Shown piece by piece: positions 43,632-56,800 of a stretch of DNA of 64,000 bases. How positions within the stretch are numbered: the stretch's first letter is position 1; every line of letters begins with the position of its first letter. The notes beneath the pieces are model-generated. The model saw only the letters and a program-made list of their open reading frames with translations, ran no database searches and was not told where the DNA came from. The translations under genes and the position numbers were made by a program. Source of the DNA: Dactylis glomerata (lineage: Eukaryota; Streptophyta; Magnoliopsida; Poales; Poaceae); contig QXEO01002102.1 of the NCBI GenBank assembly GCA_007115705.1, forward strand, positions 2,064,509 through 2,128,508. Direction: 5' to 3'.

Positions 43632-44664
43632 TCATGTGGGCGCCATATAAGAGCTTGAGGCAAAGGCGTCATATAGGAACTTAAAGCAATTGAGAGCATC
43701 AAAAAGCGAATGTGAAAGACATTTAAATCTGAACCACGTCCTATGAAAAATAGTCTTGTAAAGAGACAAGTCATGAAAGCGCAAAGCAAAAAGCATAGGA
43801 AGGCAAAACAAGTACAACTTCAAGAATTGCAACATAAAGAGGGGAAACTCAATATTGTTGAGATCCATCAAACCATGTTTCCCTCTCTCATAATAACTTT
43901 TAGTAGCATCATGAATAGAATTAACAATATAACTATCACATAAAGCATCCCTATCATGAGTCAAGCAGATCCCACTTGGTGTCAACATCCTTGCTTGTGA
44001 AAGACCCATCACAGCATGCATCTAGATAGTCCTTGTAATATCCTGAAAGCCTTGCATAAAAATTATTAATAACAATATTATGGGGAAGATCATGAATAGG
44101 ACATTTATGCATTAGTAACTTCAATCTTCCCCACGCTTGGGCAATGCTTTCTCCCTCATGCGGATGAAAATTATAAATGTAGTTTCTATCTTTATAAACC
44201 TGACTAGAAGGATAGAATTTAGAATAAAAGAGAGGTACAATTTCCTCCCAGTCAATAGATCGACCATCCTTCGGTGTTTTATACCATTCCTCAGCTCTGG
44301 CTTTCAGTGATAAAGAGAATAGCTTCTTCTTAACTTGGTTCATTGAAATACCTGCACACTGGAACAACTCGCATAATTCATGTATAAAAAGCAAATGATC
44401 ACCAGGATGGACAGTTCCATCTCCTAAATAGCAGTTATTCATAGCACGTTCAACAATCTTCATAGGTATTTTCAAAAGGATGAGGAGCACAAGCATCATT
44501 AGAAATATCACATATGGGAGATAAAATATCATCAGAGCTGGGGGATTAAAAATATCATGCTTAACAAAACTAGCTTCCCCAAGCTTAGACTTTTCCATAG
44601 CATTAGCAATAACGGGATTCAAAGCATTCGTACTAATAACATTGCTATGCGAAATAAGCTCCAA
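43632..44664 (-). pseudogene. H gag frame with hydrophobic C-terminal tail
   Basis: The main frame (44664-43954) starts like E's ORF (ANAMEKSKLGEASF), then has a retrotransposon gag core (ISMNQVKKKLFSLSLKARAE, RSIDWEEIVPLFYSKFYP, NFHPHEGESIAQAWGRLKLL, KDVDTKWDLLDS). Residues 32-50 look frameshifted into a hydrophobic run. A second frame (to 43632) carries the tail shared with E (LCDSYIVNSIHDATKSYYERG, then two hydrophobic stretches). Gag and tail are in different frames, so the original product is broken. The gag core is of Athila type by similarity. Confidence 0.65.
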
Positions 44665-44844
44665 AGATTTTTCAATTTTCTCTTCAAATCTAAACTCAGA
44701 AAAAAAAGACTAAAGAACTCTTTATTTTCCATTAAGCCTAACTAGTGAAAATAAAAACAAGAAACAAAAAGATATAATTGCAGAATCTAAAGGAAATAAC
44801 TTCGAGTACTCACACAGGAGGATGCGAGTACATTTTACCTTACC

Positions 44845-44862
44845 TCCCCGGCAACGGCGCCA
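44845..44862 (-). other. H primer binding site (tRNA-Asp type)
   Basis: TGGCGCCGTTGCCGGGGA on the minus strand, ten bases inside the 5' LTR. It is perfect, as in D and F. Confidence 0.85.
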
Positions 44863-44872
44863 GAAAAGAGCT

Positions 44873-46307
44873 TAATGTCTACGCACGCGTCTGTTCTTGT
44901 AGACAGTGTTGGGCCTCCAAGTGCAGAGGTTTGTAGAACAGCAGCAAGTTTCCCTTAACTGGATCACCCAAGGTTTATCGAACTCAGGGAGGAAGAGGTC
45001 AAAGCTATCCCTCTCAAACAACCGTGCAATTACGATACAGAAAGTCTCTTGTGTCCCCAACACACCCAATACACTTGTCAGATGTATAGGTGCACTAGTT
45101 CGGCGAAGAGATAGTGAAATACAAGCGGTAGTGATGATTATAAGTAGTAACTGTAATATGAAATAAGTATCGCTGCGAGCAAACATGTAACAAAACAGGA
45201 AGTAAACGGTGTGCAAAGCTTGGAAACAAGGCCTAGGGATCATACTTTCACTAGTGGACACACTCCCAACAAATATAACATAATTGAACCAATAGATACT
45301 ATCATCAATATGCAACTCAAAACAATTCTCCAATGGAAAACATACACTAATCATGTGTAGGGCTACGAAGCACTCCTCAAAGTCCGTATGTACCCAAACT
45401 AGATTGTCCCACACTATCACCGTGAACGCACTAGATGGTTCCAACAAACACCAACATTTCATAGAGACATTAACCAAAAAGATACAAATGATGCACACAC
45501 TAGTCACCTTTACACCATGATACGAGGTATCTCCGAAGAGTATAATAATAAGGCATAGGAGTAGCATAATGTCTGAATAATAACATCTACCAATTCAACT
45601 AGATACAAAGCTCACGATCACATAAAGATCACATCATGGGAGAGAGAGGTGAACCACATAGCTACCGGTAGAGCCCTCAGCCCCGGGGGAGAACTACTCC
45701 CTCCTCATCATAGGAGACAGCAAGGTTGATGGAGATGGCGGTGAGGTCGATGGAGACGGCGGAGACGGCGATGGAGACCGATGGAGATGGCTCCGGGGGC
45801 ACTTCCCCGTCCCGGCAGGGTACCGGAACAGAGACTTCTGTCCCCCAAAATTTGGCTTCGACGGTGGCGGCGCTGCGGAACTATTCTGGAAATTTCGCCG
45901 CCTCTCCTAGGGTTTTCCGTCCCGAGGCTTTATATAGGCGAAGGGGCATCGTCAGGGGGCTGCCAAGGCCTCCTCAGACATGGGGGGCGCGGCCAGGGGC
46001 TGGGCCGCACCGCCCTGGTGTGAGGGCAGCCCCTGGCCCCCCTCCGGCTCTCGTTTGGTCCTCATCCTTCGTCCGGGAAAAATAAGACTTCTGGAACTTG
46101 TTTCGTCCAATTCCGAGAATATTTCCTGTGTAGCTTTTCTGAAAGACAAAAACAACAGAAAACAGGGAACTGGCACTGTGGCATCTTGTCAATAGGTTAG
46201 TTCCGGAAATCGCATAAAAACGCCACGAAGTGTAACGAAACACAAGGCAAATGGTGTAAAAACAAGCATGGAGCATCAAAAATTATAGATACGTTTGAGA
46301 CGTATCA
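44873..46307 (-). repeat. H 5' LTR (right)
   Basis: 1435 bp, almost identical to the left LTR. Its inner end reads TAATGTCTACG where the other has TGATGTCTACG, so the terminal CA (minus strand) has mutated to TA. TATA motif near 45,929-45,938. Confidence 0.9.
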
Positions 46308-46312
46308 GCGCC

Positions 46313-48884
46313 AACTTCTTCGCCTTCTCGAAGAAAGCCTTTAACTCTGAGCGGGTGCGGCCATGAGGAGAGCTCACCTTCTCCCAGTCGACATCTGCAC
46401 CATGTGCATAAGAAAGTGCGATAGCACCCTCAGCATCTCGGTTCAAAGAAAGCCCCTTCAGCTGGAGGATGGGGTCGTCAGTCGTATCGAAGGCTTTGGC
46501 AAGTTTCTTCAAGTCATCTTTCGGAACCTCCGCCTTTTTCTTCTGCCACAACCCGACGAACATCCGCGTCAGAACGCGGCTCACCAACTCAAAGATCTCC
46601 TGGATAGATATCCAATTTGCTTCGAGTAAGTTAACCGTGGTCATCAGAGGATCATCGCCCGGTTGCAGAGTTGACAAAGACACCCCGATAAATCCTGCGC
46701 AACAAAGGGGACAAGGGAAAAGAAGGAAAGGAAAGCATTAGCAAGTGCAAGAACGCAACAGAAGTCGAAGAAAAGGACAAGACGAGTATGTACCTCCAGC
46801 AGCAGCAGACATCGTGCGAAGATGCTCTGTCACGGCTTGCTCTCGCTGAGAATGCTCTTTGTTAGCATCGGCCAAAGCCTTTTCCATTTTCTTCGCCTTA
46901 GCCAGTGCTGATTTCTGCGACTTCTCAGCACTTGCTTTGGCGGCGGTCACAACGTCATAGGCTTTCCGCGAAGCGCTGAGCTCGGCTTCCAGCGATGCAA
47001 TGCGGGCATTGGCCGTTGCTAGAGCATCTGCAGTCCAGCAAAGAGAGAAAGGAAGTCAAATAAACAACAAAAAAGCATAGAGGAAAAGTAAAGACAGGAT
47101 AAAGAGTGCACCTTCGGAAGCCTTAGCAACCTTCAGATACTCAGCACATTCAGTGCCCAAGGCGACAAATCTCTTCAACAATGCCTGGGAAGAGGGACGC
47201 GTAAGAGCATAGTTTATGCAAGGAAAACATGTCAAGGACATTCACTCACATCATCGGGGGAAACAGCGGATTCATGGGCTTCAAGAGAAACGTCGGCTTC
47301 TTTGGCCTTCTTCGAGCGCTTGTTGCCTCGGGGCACAGGAACCTTCTTGACAGAAGCCCTAGTGACCCTCGGCACAATTTCTTGCACAGAAGGCTCATCA
47401 GCAATTACAGGTGGAGTAGAAGGAGTAGCTGTAGTATCTTTTTGCGGCTCTTCATCGTCTCTACAAGAGAAAACAAGTTATGTACAACCCAAAAGAAAAA
47501 GGGCAAGTACAGTACAATCGCAGGACTCGCAGAACACTTACGATGCCAGAAGGTCAAAGTATTCAATATCTTCTTCTAGAATAGGAGCTTTATTAGCCGC
47601 TGTTCTCTGCAGAGAGGTACTCGAAGAAGTAAAGTCGTCGACGCGCTTCCTCTTCTTGTCCGCACCAGTGTCTTCAGAGAGCGCAGGAGGAGGCGATGTC
47701 GTTGAGCTGGTATCTTCTTATGATTCTTCGGCATCATCTCCGTCCTGATTTTGTTCAGCCTCGGGGGCTTCAGATATAGAAGAGGCCAGATCAGTCGGAA
47801 GAGGCCCTTCCTCTAGAAGAGGAGGGTGCAAAACGAGGAATTGGTGGTCCTGCACACGAACAAGTTAGCAAAGTAATAGATGCAAAGAGAAACACAACTC
47901 GAAACCAATGAATCCGACAACAAGTGTACAAGGCAAACAAATATATACCTCAGGTAGGGGGTGCACAGAGTCGAAGTAACCAGCGGCCAATTCAGCAACC
48001 GCATGGTCCTTGGTGAGCTTGGTGAGGCTCCTAACTCACTTGTTGATGTCTTGCTTCTCCATTAGATCTTCAGAGATGCGAGAAGGATCCTCCAAGCCAG
48101 AGTAGCTCCAAAGTTTGGCAAGGCGATGCTGCAAGGGTTGAACTCGACGTTGCACAAAGAACGCCATGAGCTGAATACCCGACAATGCGCCTCCTTTACC
48201 TCCTTTCAGAGCTTGGATGCGGTTCAGTAGAGGAGCAATCTGCTCCATTTTAGCATCTGAGGGAGGCGAATCCCACGATGCCAATTTCTTCAGCTCCTTG
48301 GAGGCATCAAAGGGAGCTAGGCCATACTCATCTTCAGTGGAGGCCTTACGATCCTTGATGTAAAACCATTTGGTCCTCCAACCTTGGACCGACGCAGACA
48401 TGGAAAATTTCAGATACTGCGCCTCAGGGCGCACAGAGACAACGGCACCGCCCAGTTCGGGTTTTCTGGTTAAAGCAACACTGGGGCGGAGCCGGAAAAT
48501 GGATCTCCAAAGAAGAAAATGGGGCTCAATCCCCAGAAATGACTCGCAAAGAGTCACGAAGCAAGCGATGTGAAGAATGGAGTTAGGTGTGAGCTGGTGA
48601 AGCTGCACACCATAAACAAAAAGAAGCCCATGAAGAAACTCGTGGGCAGGAAGAGAAAGACCGTGGAAGAGGAAGGCAAGGAACATCACCCGATAACCGC
48701 TCAGGGGCTGAGGGATCCGTTCGGTGCTGGGGAACTTGATGGAGTCGCTGCTGGAGATGAGGCCGTCCGTCCTGGCCTTCTCCACCTCCTTCTGCACGAT
48801 GGCAGAGGGCACCCAGTTAGTCGCGGAGGCCGTTGTCTTTCCCTTAGCCATGGTGTTCTTGGACGCGAGGTGCTTCACGTGCAT
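46313..48884 (-). pseudogene. A antisense gene, exons 1 to 6 (start)
   Basis: Minus-strand exons: 48851 (or 48884)-47949, 47849-47542, 47460-47250, 47184-47112, 47027-46794 and 46694-46308 (to H). All have GT..AG borders. With exon 6 rejoined across H (530 bp) and exons 7-8, the sum is 3,120 bases, 1,040 codons. Exon 1 has the domain catalogued as PF04195: FLFHGLSLPAHEFLHGLLFV, HQLTPNSILHIACFVTLCES, WRTKWFYIKDRK. Exon 5 is an Ala/Lys-rich coiled coil. Two in-frame stops, TGA 48036-48038 and TAA 47718-47720, disable this copy. B is open at both places. ATG 48851 is preferred because it aligns with B's 10708. An intact gene would encode a protein of unknown role. Confidence 0.8.
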
Positions 48885-48995
48885 CTACCAATCCGCGCCT
48901 GGGGGCTATGCATGAGAGGAGAAGGAAGCAGAGATCGACAATGGCGGCGGCGGCAGTGAGAAAGAGCTGGTAAACAGTACAAATCCCCACTATCC

Positions 48996-49158
48996 CTTTA
49001 TATACCTTCTCGGTGAAGGAACATGGGCTGAGACGTGGCGAAAGGAGTGGAAACGGCAGCCCACTAATGGGCAGGAAAATACAAAATTACCGCGCTACCC
49101 ACGAAACGGTTCGCGCTAACTCAGAGTGACGTATAGTTAAAATTGGCCACTGACGTCA
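48996..49158 (-). promoter_or_regulatory. Promoter of the antisense gene in A
   Basis: On the minus strand: TGACGTCA (49151-49158), GCCACGTCTCAGCCCA (49024-49039) and GTATATAAAG (48996-49005), in the same order and spacing as in B. The ATG follows about 110-145 bases downstream. Confidence 0.75.
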
Positions 49159-50116
49159 CGAAGGAGGCGACATGTGAAAGATCAAATTCGCCAGATGCAT
49201 ATGTTCGACGAGTATTGAAATATGTTGATTTCTGAATAAAGGACGACATCAAAGAAGACAAAAGGTTGGCGCCGACAATGCAAAAATCAATTTATGAGAC
49301 TATACCCGAAAACATTCGACTATAGCCTCGGGGGCTACTACCATCGGGAGCGCTGAGCGCGCACCCTACAAAAGTTATCGCTAAACTATTTCGAGTTGAA
49401 GTATGATGATGGAGTACACTATATTTGAGCCTATACTCGAAAAAAGTTTTGTTCGACTATAGCCTCGGGGCCTACTCCCATCGGGAGCGCTGAGCGCGCA
49501 CCCGACGATGTTTATTGACAAGCACTGGAGCACAGAAAATGAAGGAGTATGCGATGAAACATTGTTACTCCCATCGGGAGCGAGTTTTTATGGTTGTATA
49601 ACCCGAATATTTTCAGTCAAATATTGACTGCGACATGAGATTCTCGAGTTGCGTTATCGCAACGAAACTCGAATGCCATGATTTATCACGAAGGTAAGAC
49701 CCTGGGATCCATCCTGTGTGGCCTGGTATACGCACATGGATGCGCTCTGCTGGTATGTATCCGTGTCTACGACGCGAAGAAAATCCCGGTGGACGCACTG
49801 GGTACCCTGAGAATCACTGGGATTCATTCTTTGTAAGTCCTAAATGCGGCAAAAGAGTGGGTTTGACCGGTATCCCAAATTCAAGTCCAAGGGGATTGAA
49901 TTTGAAGTAGGTGGCAAGTATCTGTTCCGGCAGTTAACTGACCTCTTGATCCGTCAGAGTTGCCAGGCTTGTTCATCAAAACCCCTTGCGAAATATTATC
50001 ATGAAAATAAGTCGAAAGACCAAGTCGAAGATTCGAAGATATGAAGAAGTCGAAGAATTGATCGAGTCAAAGATTTAAAGATTAGAGATTCAACCCGAAT
50101 CTGCAATTCTGGTAGA
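49159..50116 (+). repeat. A direct-repeat region before the 3' LTR
   Basis: Repeat units around 49,300-49,365 and 49,440-49,505 share GACTATAGCCTCGGGG, CATCGGGAGCGCTGAGCGCG and CACCC. A partial third unit lies near 49,566. B has matching units (10,068-10,256). The sequence between the repeats and the LTR has no supported gene. Confidence 0.65.
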
Positions 50117-50130
50117 ATCTCAGGGGCTAC
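50117..50130 (+). other. A polypurine tract
   Basis: ATCTCAGGGGCTAC directly precedes TGACAAGGG at 50131. Confidence 0.75.
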
Positions 50131-50212
50131 TGACAAGGGTATAGCGAATAGAGCCCGCTAGTTGAGTACCCCTGAGGCCCGTTAAGCTAGGCCCAATTGT
50201 AATGATAGTCGA
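50131..50212 (+). repeat. A 3' LTR, first 82 bp (cut by C)
   Basis: Matches 24092-24173. Ends at GTCGA (50208-50212), which is repeated at 63178-63182 after C. Confidence 0.9.
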
Positions 50213-53200
50213 TGTGACACCCCCGAATTTATAACAAATTCGAAGTGCCCGTTATGCATTCCACCACAATCCTAGAATCATTGTTGTGATACACATAACG
50301 TAGTTGGTAACCAGTTCCATAGATATTACAATACGAAGAGTTCAAATACAAATGGTCATATTGACCAAGTTCATATTACAACACAATATAGCAGCGGAGA
50401 TAACGTCTTTGGGTCCATGCCTTCACCCTACAGGCAATGGCGACTCAGGAGATGATCTTAGTTCTGATACTCTTCTTCATAACCTTCCTCTGAATACTCT
50501 TCTCCATAGTCTGGCCAAGTTGATAGCCAGGGACACATCCATGAGTACATTGGATGCACTCGCAAACCATCTTATAAACAAAATGATGAAGTAGATATGC
50601 ATGGTTGATATGGTGGACTAAGCACTAAGTTGGTTTGCGAAAGCTAGTTTTGTTTCCCAAGAATGTTGATTAGTAGAGAAGAAGATTTAATTCTCTAAGT
50701 CAACCTAAAGAGGAACTTCAAGTGGGACAACATCAATGTCAAGTCAAGTCATTCTCCAAGTTCACCATAAGTTGTTAACATTCTTGACAAAAGTCAAGTA
50801 CAGTTTGCCAACTGTCCATGACCGCGGACGCGGCTATTCGAATAGTTTTGAGACCTCTGCAGAGGGGTACACTTTACCCACAAGATTCGATACATCTGCC
50901 GGGAGAAATCCACGGATCGTCATACACAAAGTATGCGAGGTTCAGATAATCAAACAAACTCTTTCACTTGCTCACTCTAGTATAGGATCCTTTCCTAGAG
51001 CCCGAGATACGGACATCTCCGTTCCGGTGTCTCTAGTTTTGCCCGCTATAGGATGTTGTATGAATGGAAATTTCCACCCGGTTCGGAAGTACCCGCGCAT
51101 GATGCACTTCTATAAAGGATGATACAAGGTCTCCCATACTAGGGTGAACAAGCTACGGACTAAGCCCCTTCCCATTTAGGGGTAGTGTGGTCGTACGGTA
51201 ATGGTTGGCTCACATGGTACATCACTTATTATCATTTAGCAAATACATTCCATAGTCCTTAGTCAAGATTATTTTCCTTCATAAAACCATCATGTAGGAG
51301 AAATCTCCAATTCAAGTTTTCAAGTTCAAGTCACCAATTTCAAATAGGGTTCCCCTTCTTAGATGGCCTCCATTTTATTAGCGACTAAGCAACTACATTG
51401 AATGATGATACCACTAAATAAGGTTGGATAAACTCAGCTTGATACTCTTGCTAGGCAAGATATCACTACACAACTATCATTCTACTCTAGCAATTCAATC
51501 ATGCAATTTACTTAAAAACAAGTAGAATGCAATAGTAAGACTAGGCATTTGGAGTATGATTCAAAAGATGGCTTGCCTTGGTTGGCAAAGTGTCCGGGGT
51601 AGTCTTCTTCTTCTTGATAAAATTCCCCCTCAATATCCTCCTCAGCAATACTAGCGTCTAATGACGAATAAACACAAGGCACACAATCACTACACAATAC
51701 TAACAACACTCCAAGCACACATACTTGTTTTCAAACAATAGAATTCATGTTGGATTTTATGGAGTTGGGTTGCAAGTTTTCTTTCAAGTTTTTATGGAGT
51801 GTGTAAGTTAGATTTTTCTACTATGTGCCATATGTTGTTTACTTTCTAAGTATTGGTATGAAACTAGGGTAGTAGGGCTAGTTCAAGTGGAGATTGACTA
51901 ATTAAGTAGATTGGTAGTGATGGAAAAATTAAGCTAAGTGCATATTGGGGGATCTATCATTTTATGATACACACTAGGGTTGGATTAGGGTCTAATTGAT
52001 ACCACTAACAAGGTTTTAATTGATTAGGGTTGGACTAAACAGTAGACAAGTTGACTAGTGAGTTCACAAACCAAGTTTCAAGATTTTAGGAGGTTTAAAC
52101 AATTTTCTAAGATTTTCCTAAGATTAATAAGGCTATGGTCAAAGTATTCTTATTGAATTAAATCACTAACTCAAATTGGATTCTAACTAGTTTCAGAGGC
52201 TAGACAATTTCCTAAGCTTTCCAACGCATATTTATTTGCTAAAAACGGATTTCTAAATCTCTTGGAATTAAAGTTTGAAAATCATATCTGAAACATATTT
52301 AAAATGAGCGGGAAAATAAATAAAATCGTTTCGGACAGAATTTTACTGAACTGGGCCAATTTCAGCAGAAACCCGAACGGGCCGGCCCAGTACCGCTTCG
52401 CCAGGGGCGGGATACGTTCGAATTCGAACCTGATAGGTGGGGCCTACGCGTCAGGTCACTTAAGTGACCGAACCGGTACGCTGCCGTTGGATTCTAATCC
52501 AACGGCGTGTCTGCGTCGTGTCCATCAGCGAGGGAGGGAGCTCACCGGCGTGCAGTAGCGAAGACGACGGCGACGACGAGTGACGTAGGGGAAGCAGAAC
52601 TCGACGGCGCGGGGCGGAAAAGGTTCCAGTGGCACTCCTCCTCCACCTCCCGGCGTCCGTTCGTCCAACGGCGGCCGAACGCGGTGGCGCCACCCGCGTC
52701 CAGTAGCTCGCCGGCGGAGCTGGCTACGTCGAACGGGAGCGAACTAGGGGAAGAGAAGATGTCTGGGAGCTTGCTGGGAATGGTGTGAGTTCACTCGTGT
52801 GCTCGGAGGGGCTTTTTATAGGCCAGAAGGGCGCGGGGGCTAGGGTTTCCAGTGGTGGCCGGGGCGGGGTGTCTGGCGACGTGCACGGGCAAAGCCGGGC
52901 ACGGCGGCCTTGGGGGCGTGCTGGTGGGGTGTTGTCTCGGCGACGGGGCACTGTGGACATGCTCTGGCGAGCTCATACCGGTCGGCATCGTGCAGAGAGC
53001 AGAGGGAAAGAGAGGGGGGTCCGGGTGTGTTCTTCCTCTTCTCCTCCATGTCTCACGGCCTGGGTCGGGGCAGGGGAGGCTGGGGCTCGACCAAGGGATG
53101 TCCACGAGCATGGCTACAGGGCTAGGGCGAATGTGAACAGCGTCGGCCACAGTAGAGTCGATTTTCCTGGATTTTTGCCCACCAGGTGTTCGACACAATG

Positions 53201-53783
53201 CCCGGAAGAATTCAAAATTCAATTTTTTGAAAAGTTTCACTTTGGGTTGTCAACATATTAAACAAGGATTCCAAAACTATTTTTGTTCTGAAGAAATATC
53301 ATGTTTTGCAAAAAAATTAATTTGAAAATAGGGTTTGGTTGCTGAATCAGATTCAAACTTTGGCAGATGTTTGAGTTAGGTTAGAGTTTGAATTTTTTCT
53401 TGAAACTTCTTGGTCCAGTTAGTATGCAGCCTGGTCAAGCTCAACTAACTGACCACACCCTTACTTGAGTTACAGATTTCTTAATCTAAGTGTCCAAAGT
53501 AGGGTAGTCAATAATATTTTCTAGATCAAACCTTTCTTCTCTTTTTCTTTATTTCTTTTGTTTCTGGTTTCTTGAGCTCTTATAGTTCTTCTTTAATGCT
53601 TCTGTTGGTTCAGTTTGCATTAACTAAATATTGCACAACAAATTCTAACACACATGAAATCATAAAAGACATATAATAGAATTTCATGCATACATGCAAT
53701 ATGAGATGATAAAGTTTTATCTGGGTCCAAAATTTAGAACTTTACTTAATAGGAAATGGATTACAAATTTTTGAGTTGTTACA
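50213..53783 (-). repeat. C 3' LTR (left)
   Basis: Plus-strand reading TGTGACACC to TTGTTACA. A GC-rich block (52,380-53,150) follows AT-rich sequence. The minus-strand TATA box TATAAAAA is at 52813-52820. ORFs up to 158 codons within the GC-rich block occur on both strands in both LTRs and are not genes. Confidence 0.9.
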
Positions 53784-53801
53784 ATCTTCCCCCCTTAAAA
53801 A
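53784..53801 (-). other. C polypurine tract
   Basis: TTTTTAAGGGGGGAAGAT on the minus strand abuts the 3' LTR start TGTAACA. Confidence 0.85.
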
Positions 53802-53826
53802 GAATCTCGTCCCCGAGATTCACTAA

Positions 53827-56800
53827 CTAAGAACTGAAAAGATTGGGAAATTCTTTCTGAAGGTAATCTTCTCGTTCCCAAGTGGCTTCATCTTCTGTGT
53901 GATTGCTCCACTGAACTTTCAGAAACTTGATGCTTCGGGTTCTCGTGGTTCGATATGCTTCTTCGAGGATACGGATAGGCACTTCACGATAGGTCAAATC
54001 CTTGTTGATGTCCACAGAACGGTGATCAATATTCTTGAAGATTTCTGGCTTCTCCGGAACTTCAAGACATTTCCGAAGTAAAGACACGTGAAAAACATCG
54101 TGCACTTCAGACAATTCAGGGGGCATTTCCAACTGATAAGACACTTCTCCTCTGCGGCCTAGTATCTTGAAGGGTCCAATATACCTTGGTGCAAGCTTTC
54201 CTTTTACTTGGAATCTCTGCATTCCCTTGAGAGGTGATACTCTAAGATATACAAAATCTCCAATCTTGAAGGTCAGTTCTCTACGTCTCTTGTCAGCATA
54301 ACTCTTCTGTCTAGACTGGGCTGCCTTGAGGTAATCACGAATCATGCGAACCTTCTCTTCAGCTTCTTACAGAATGTCCGGTCCAAATATCTTACTGTCT
54401 CCCGTTTCAGACCAGTTCAAAGGGGTACGACACTTTCTTCCATATAAAGCTTCAAATGGGGCCATTTGCACACTGGCTTGATAACTGTTGTTGTAGGAAA
54501 ACTCCGCGAAAGGCAGACAATCTTCCCACTTAGCTCCATAGGCTAGAACACAGGCTCTCAACATATCTTCAAGTATTTGATTTACTCTTTCCGTCTGTCC
54601 ATCAGTCTGAGGGTGGTAAGCTGTGCTAAAGGCTAATTTGGTTCCCAAGGCTTGGTGCAAACTTCTCCAAAATCTTGAGGTGAATTGGGTTCCTCGATCA
54701 AAAACTATGGTTTTAGGGACTCCATGCAAACTAACAATTCTGGATAAGTAGAGGTCTGCCAGCTGTCCCGAGGTATAAGTGGTCTTGACAGGAATAAAGT
54801 GGGCAACTTTGGTCAGTCTATCCACAATGACCCAGATAGAGTCATTTCCGCGGCTAGACCTTGGAAATCCCGTGATGAAATCCATTCCAATAGATTCCCA
54901 CTTCCATTCTGGAACTTGCAAAGGTTGCAGCAATCCCGCAGGACATTGATGTTCAGCCTTGACTCTTTGACAAATATCACACTTAGATATGAACGATGCA
55001 ATCTCTCGCTTCATTCCATGCCACCAAAACTATTCCTTTAAATCTTGATACATCTTGGTTCCACCGGGGTGGATGGAGTAAGGTGTCTCATGGGCTTCCT
55101 TCATAATAACTTCCTTCAATTCTGAGTCAGCAGGCACACAAATACGTCCTTTATACCAAAGAACTCATTGATCATCTTCTTCAAATCCTGGCACCTTGCC
55201 GGAACTAATTCTGCGCTTAATTCCGTCAATACTTTCATATCCCTTCTGGGCTTCTTTGATTTGGCTCATCAAGGTGGGTTGAAACTCAAGGTTGGCTAAG
55301 AATCCTTGACTGACTAGTTCCAATCCAAAATTTTCAAACTCTTGGTGCAACATGGGTTGCTCCTCTTTGATCATCATATTCAATGTGCATGGCTTCCTAC
55401 TCAATGCATCGGCCACTACATTGGCCTTACCGAGGTGATAATGAATTTCCAGATCGTAATCCTTGATCAACTCTATCCATCTTCTTTGCCTCATGTTCAA
55501 CTCCTTCTGGGTGAAAATATACTTCAAACTCTTGTGATCAGTGTAGATCTCGCAACGGTTACCCATAAGATAGTGCCTCCAAGTCTTCAAAGCTAGAACT
55601 ACGGCTGCTAACTCCAGATCATGGGTTGGATAATTTTCTTCATGAGGTCTAATCTGCCGGGAGAGGTATGCTATGACCTTGCCTTCTTGCATTAACACAC
55701 AACCAAGTCCAAGTTTGGAGGCGTCGCAATAGACATCAAAGTTTTTGGTGATATCGGGCATGGTTAGGACGGGGGCGGTCACCAATCGCTTCTTGAGCTC
55801 TTGAAAACTCTCTTCACACTTAGGGGTCCATTCAAACTTCTTGTCCTTCTTCAATAGTTGGGTCATGGGTCTGGCAATGCTTGAAAATCCTTCAACAAAT
55901 TTGCGGTAATATCCTGCTAATCCGAGAAAACCTCTAACTTCCGTTTGAGTGGTAGGGGCTTCCCATTCCATGACTGATTTGATCTTCTTTGGGTCCACTG
56001 AAACTCCTCCAACTGATAATACATGGCCTAAGAATCCAACTTCCTTCAACCAAAACTCACACTTACTAAACTTGGCGTATAGCTGATGCTCTCTCAGGGT
56101 CTCTAAGATTAATCTCAGATGGGTTGCATGCTCTTCTTCAGACTTGGAGTAGATAAGAATGTCATCAATGAAGACAACAACAAACTTATCCAAGAACTCC
56201 ATGAAAACCTTATTCATGAGATTCATGAAATAGGCAGGTGCATTGGTTAATCCAAAGGACATTACGGTGTACTCATACAATCCGTATCGGGTAGTGAAGG
56301 CTGTTTTGGGTATATCAGTTGCACGGATCTTCAGTTGATGGTATCCAGTTCTAAGGTCTATCTTCGAGAAGACTTGAGCTCCAGTCAATTGGTCAAACAA
56401 ATCATCTATCTTGGGAAGAGGATACTTATTCTTGATGGTAACATCATTTAGCTTGCGGTAATCAGTGCATAGTCAGCTGGAACCGTCACTTTTATCCACA
56501 AACAAGGCAGGTGATCTCCAAGCAAAAGAACTTGGCTGAATCAATCCCTTACTCAAAAGGTCATCCAATTGCTTCTTTAACTCAACTAGTTCAGCTGGGT
56601 TCATACGATAGGGTCGCTGGGCTATAGGTCCAGTTCTGGGGATAAGCTCAATGATAAACTCAATATCCCGATCCGGGGGCATTCCGGGTAGCTCATCGGG
56701 AAACACATCCGGGTATTCACAGACGATGGGAACTTGCCCTAGAGTTGGTCCTGAGATACTCTTATGACATCTGGTGATTTGGGGTGGTTTTACGGACACA

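Larger units (their letters stand above)
39202..46307 (-). mobile_element. Element H: non-autonomous Athila-like element inserted in exon 6 of A's antisense gene (TSD GCGCC)
   Basis: GCGCC occurs at 39197-39201 and 46308-46312. Both LTRs are 1435 bp (39202-40636 and 44873-46307). On the minus strand the order is 5' LTR (right), tRNA-Asp primer site, gag-like frames, 3 kb of non-coding interior, polypurine tract and 3' LTR (left). No RT, RNase H or integrase. H is closely related to E. Confidence 0.9.

Noticed and set aside
52785..53261. Long ORFs on both strands in the C LTR (also 62181-62656)
   Set aside because: They lie in a GC-rich LTR block, occur on both strands and shift between the two LTR copies. 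No domain is seen.
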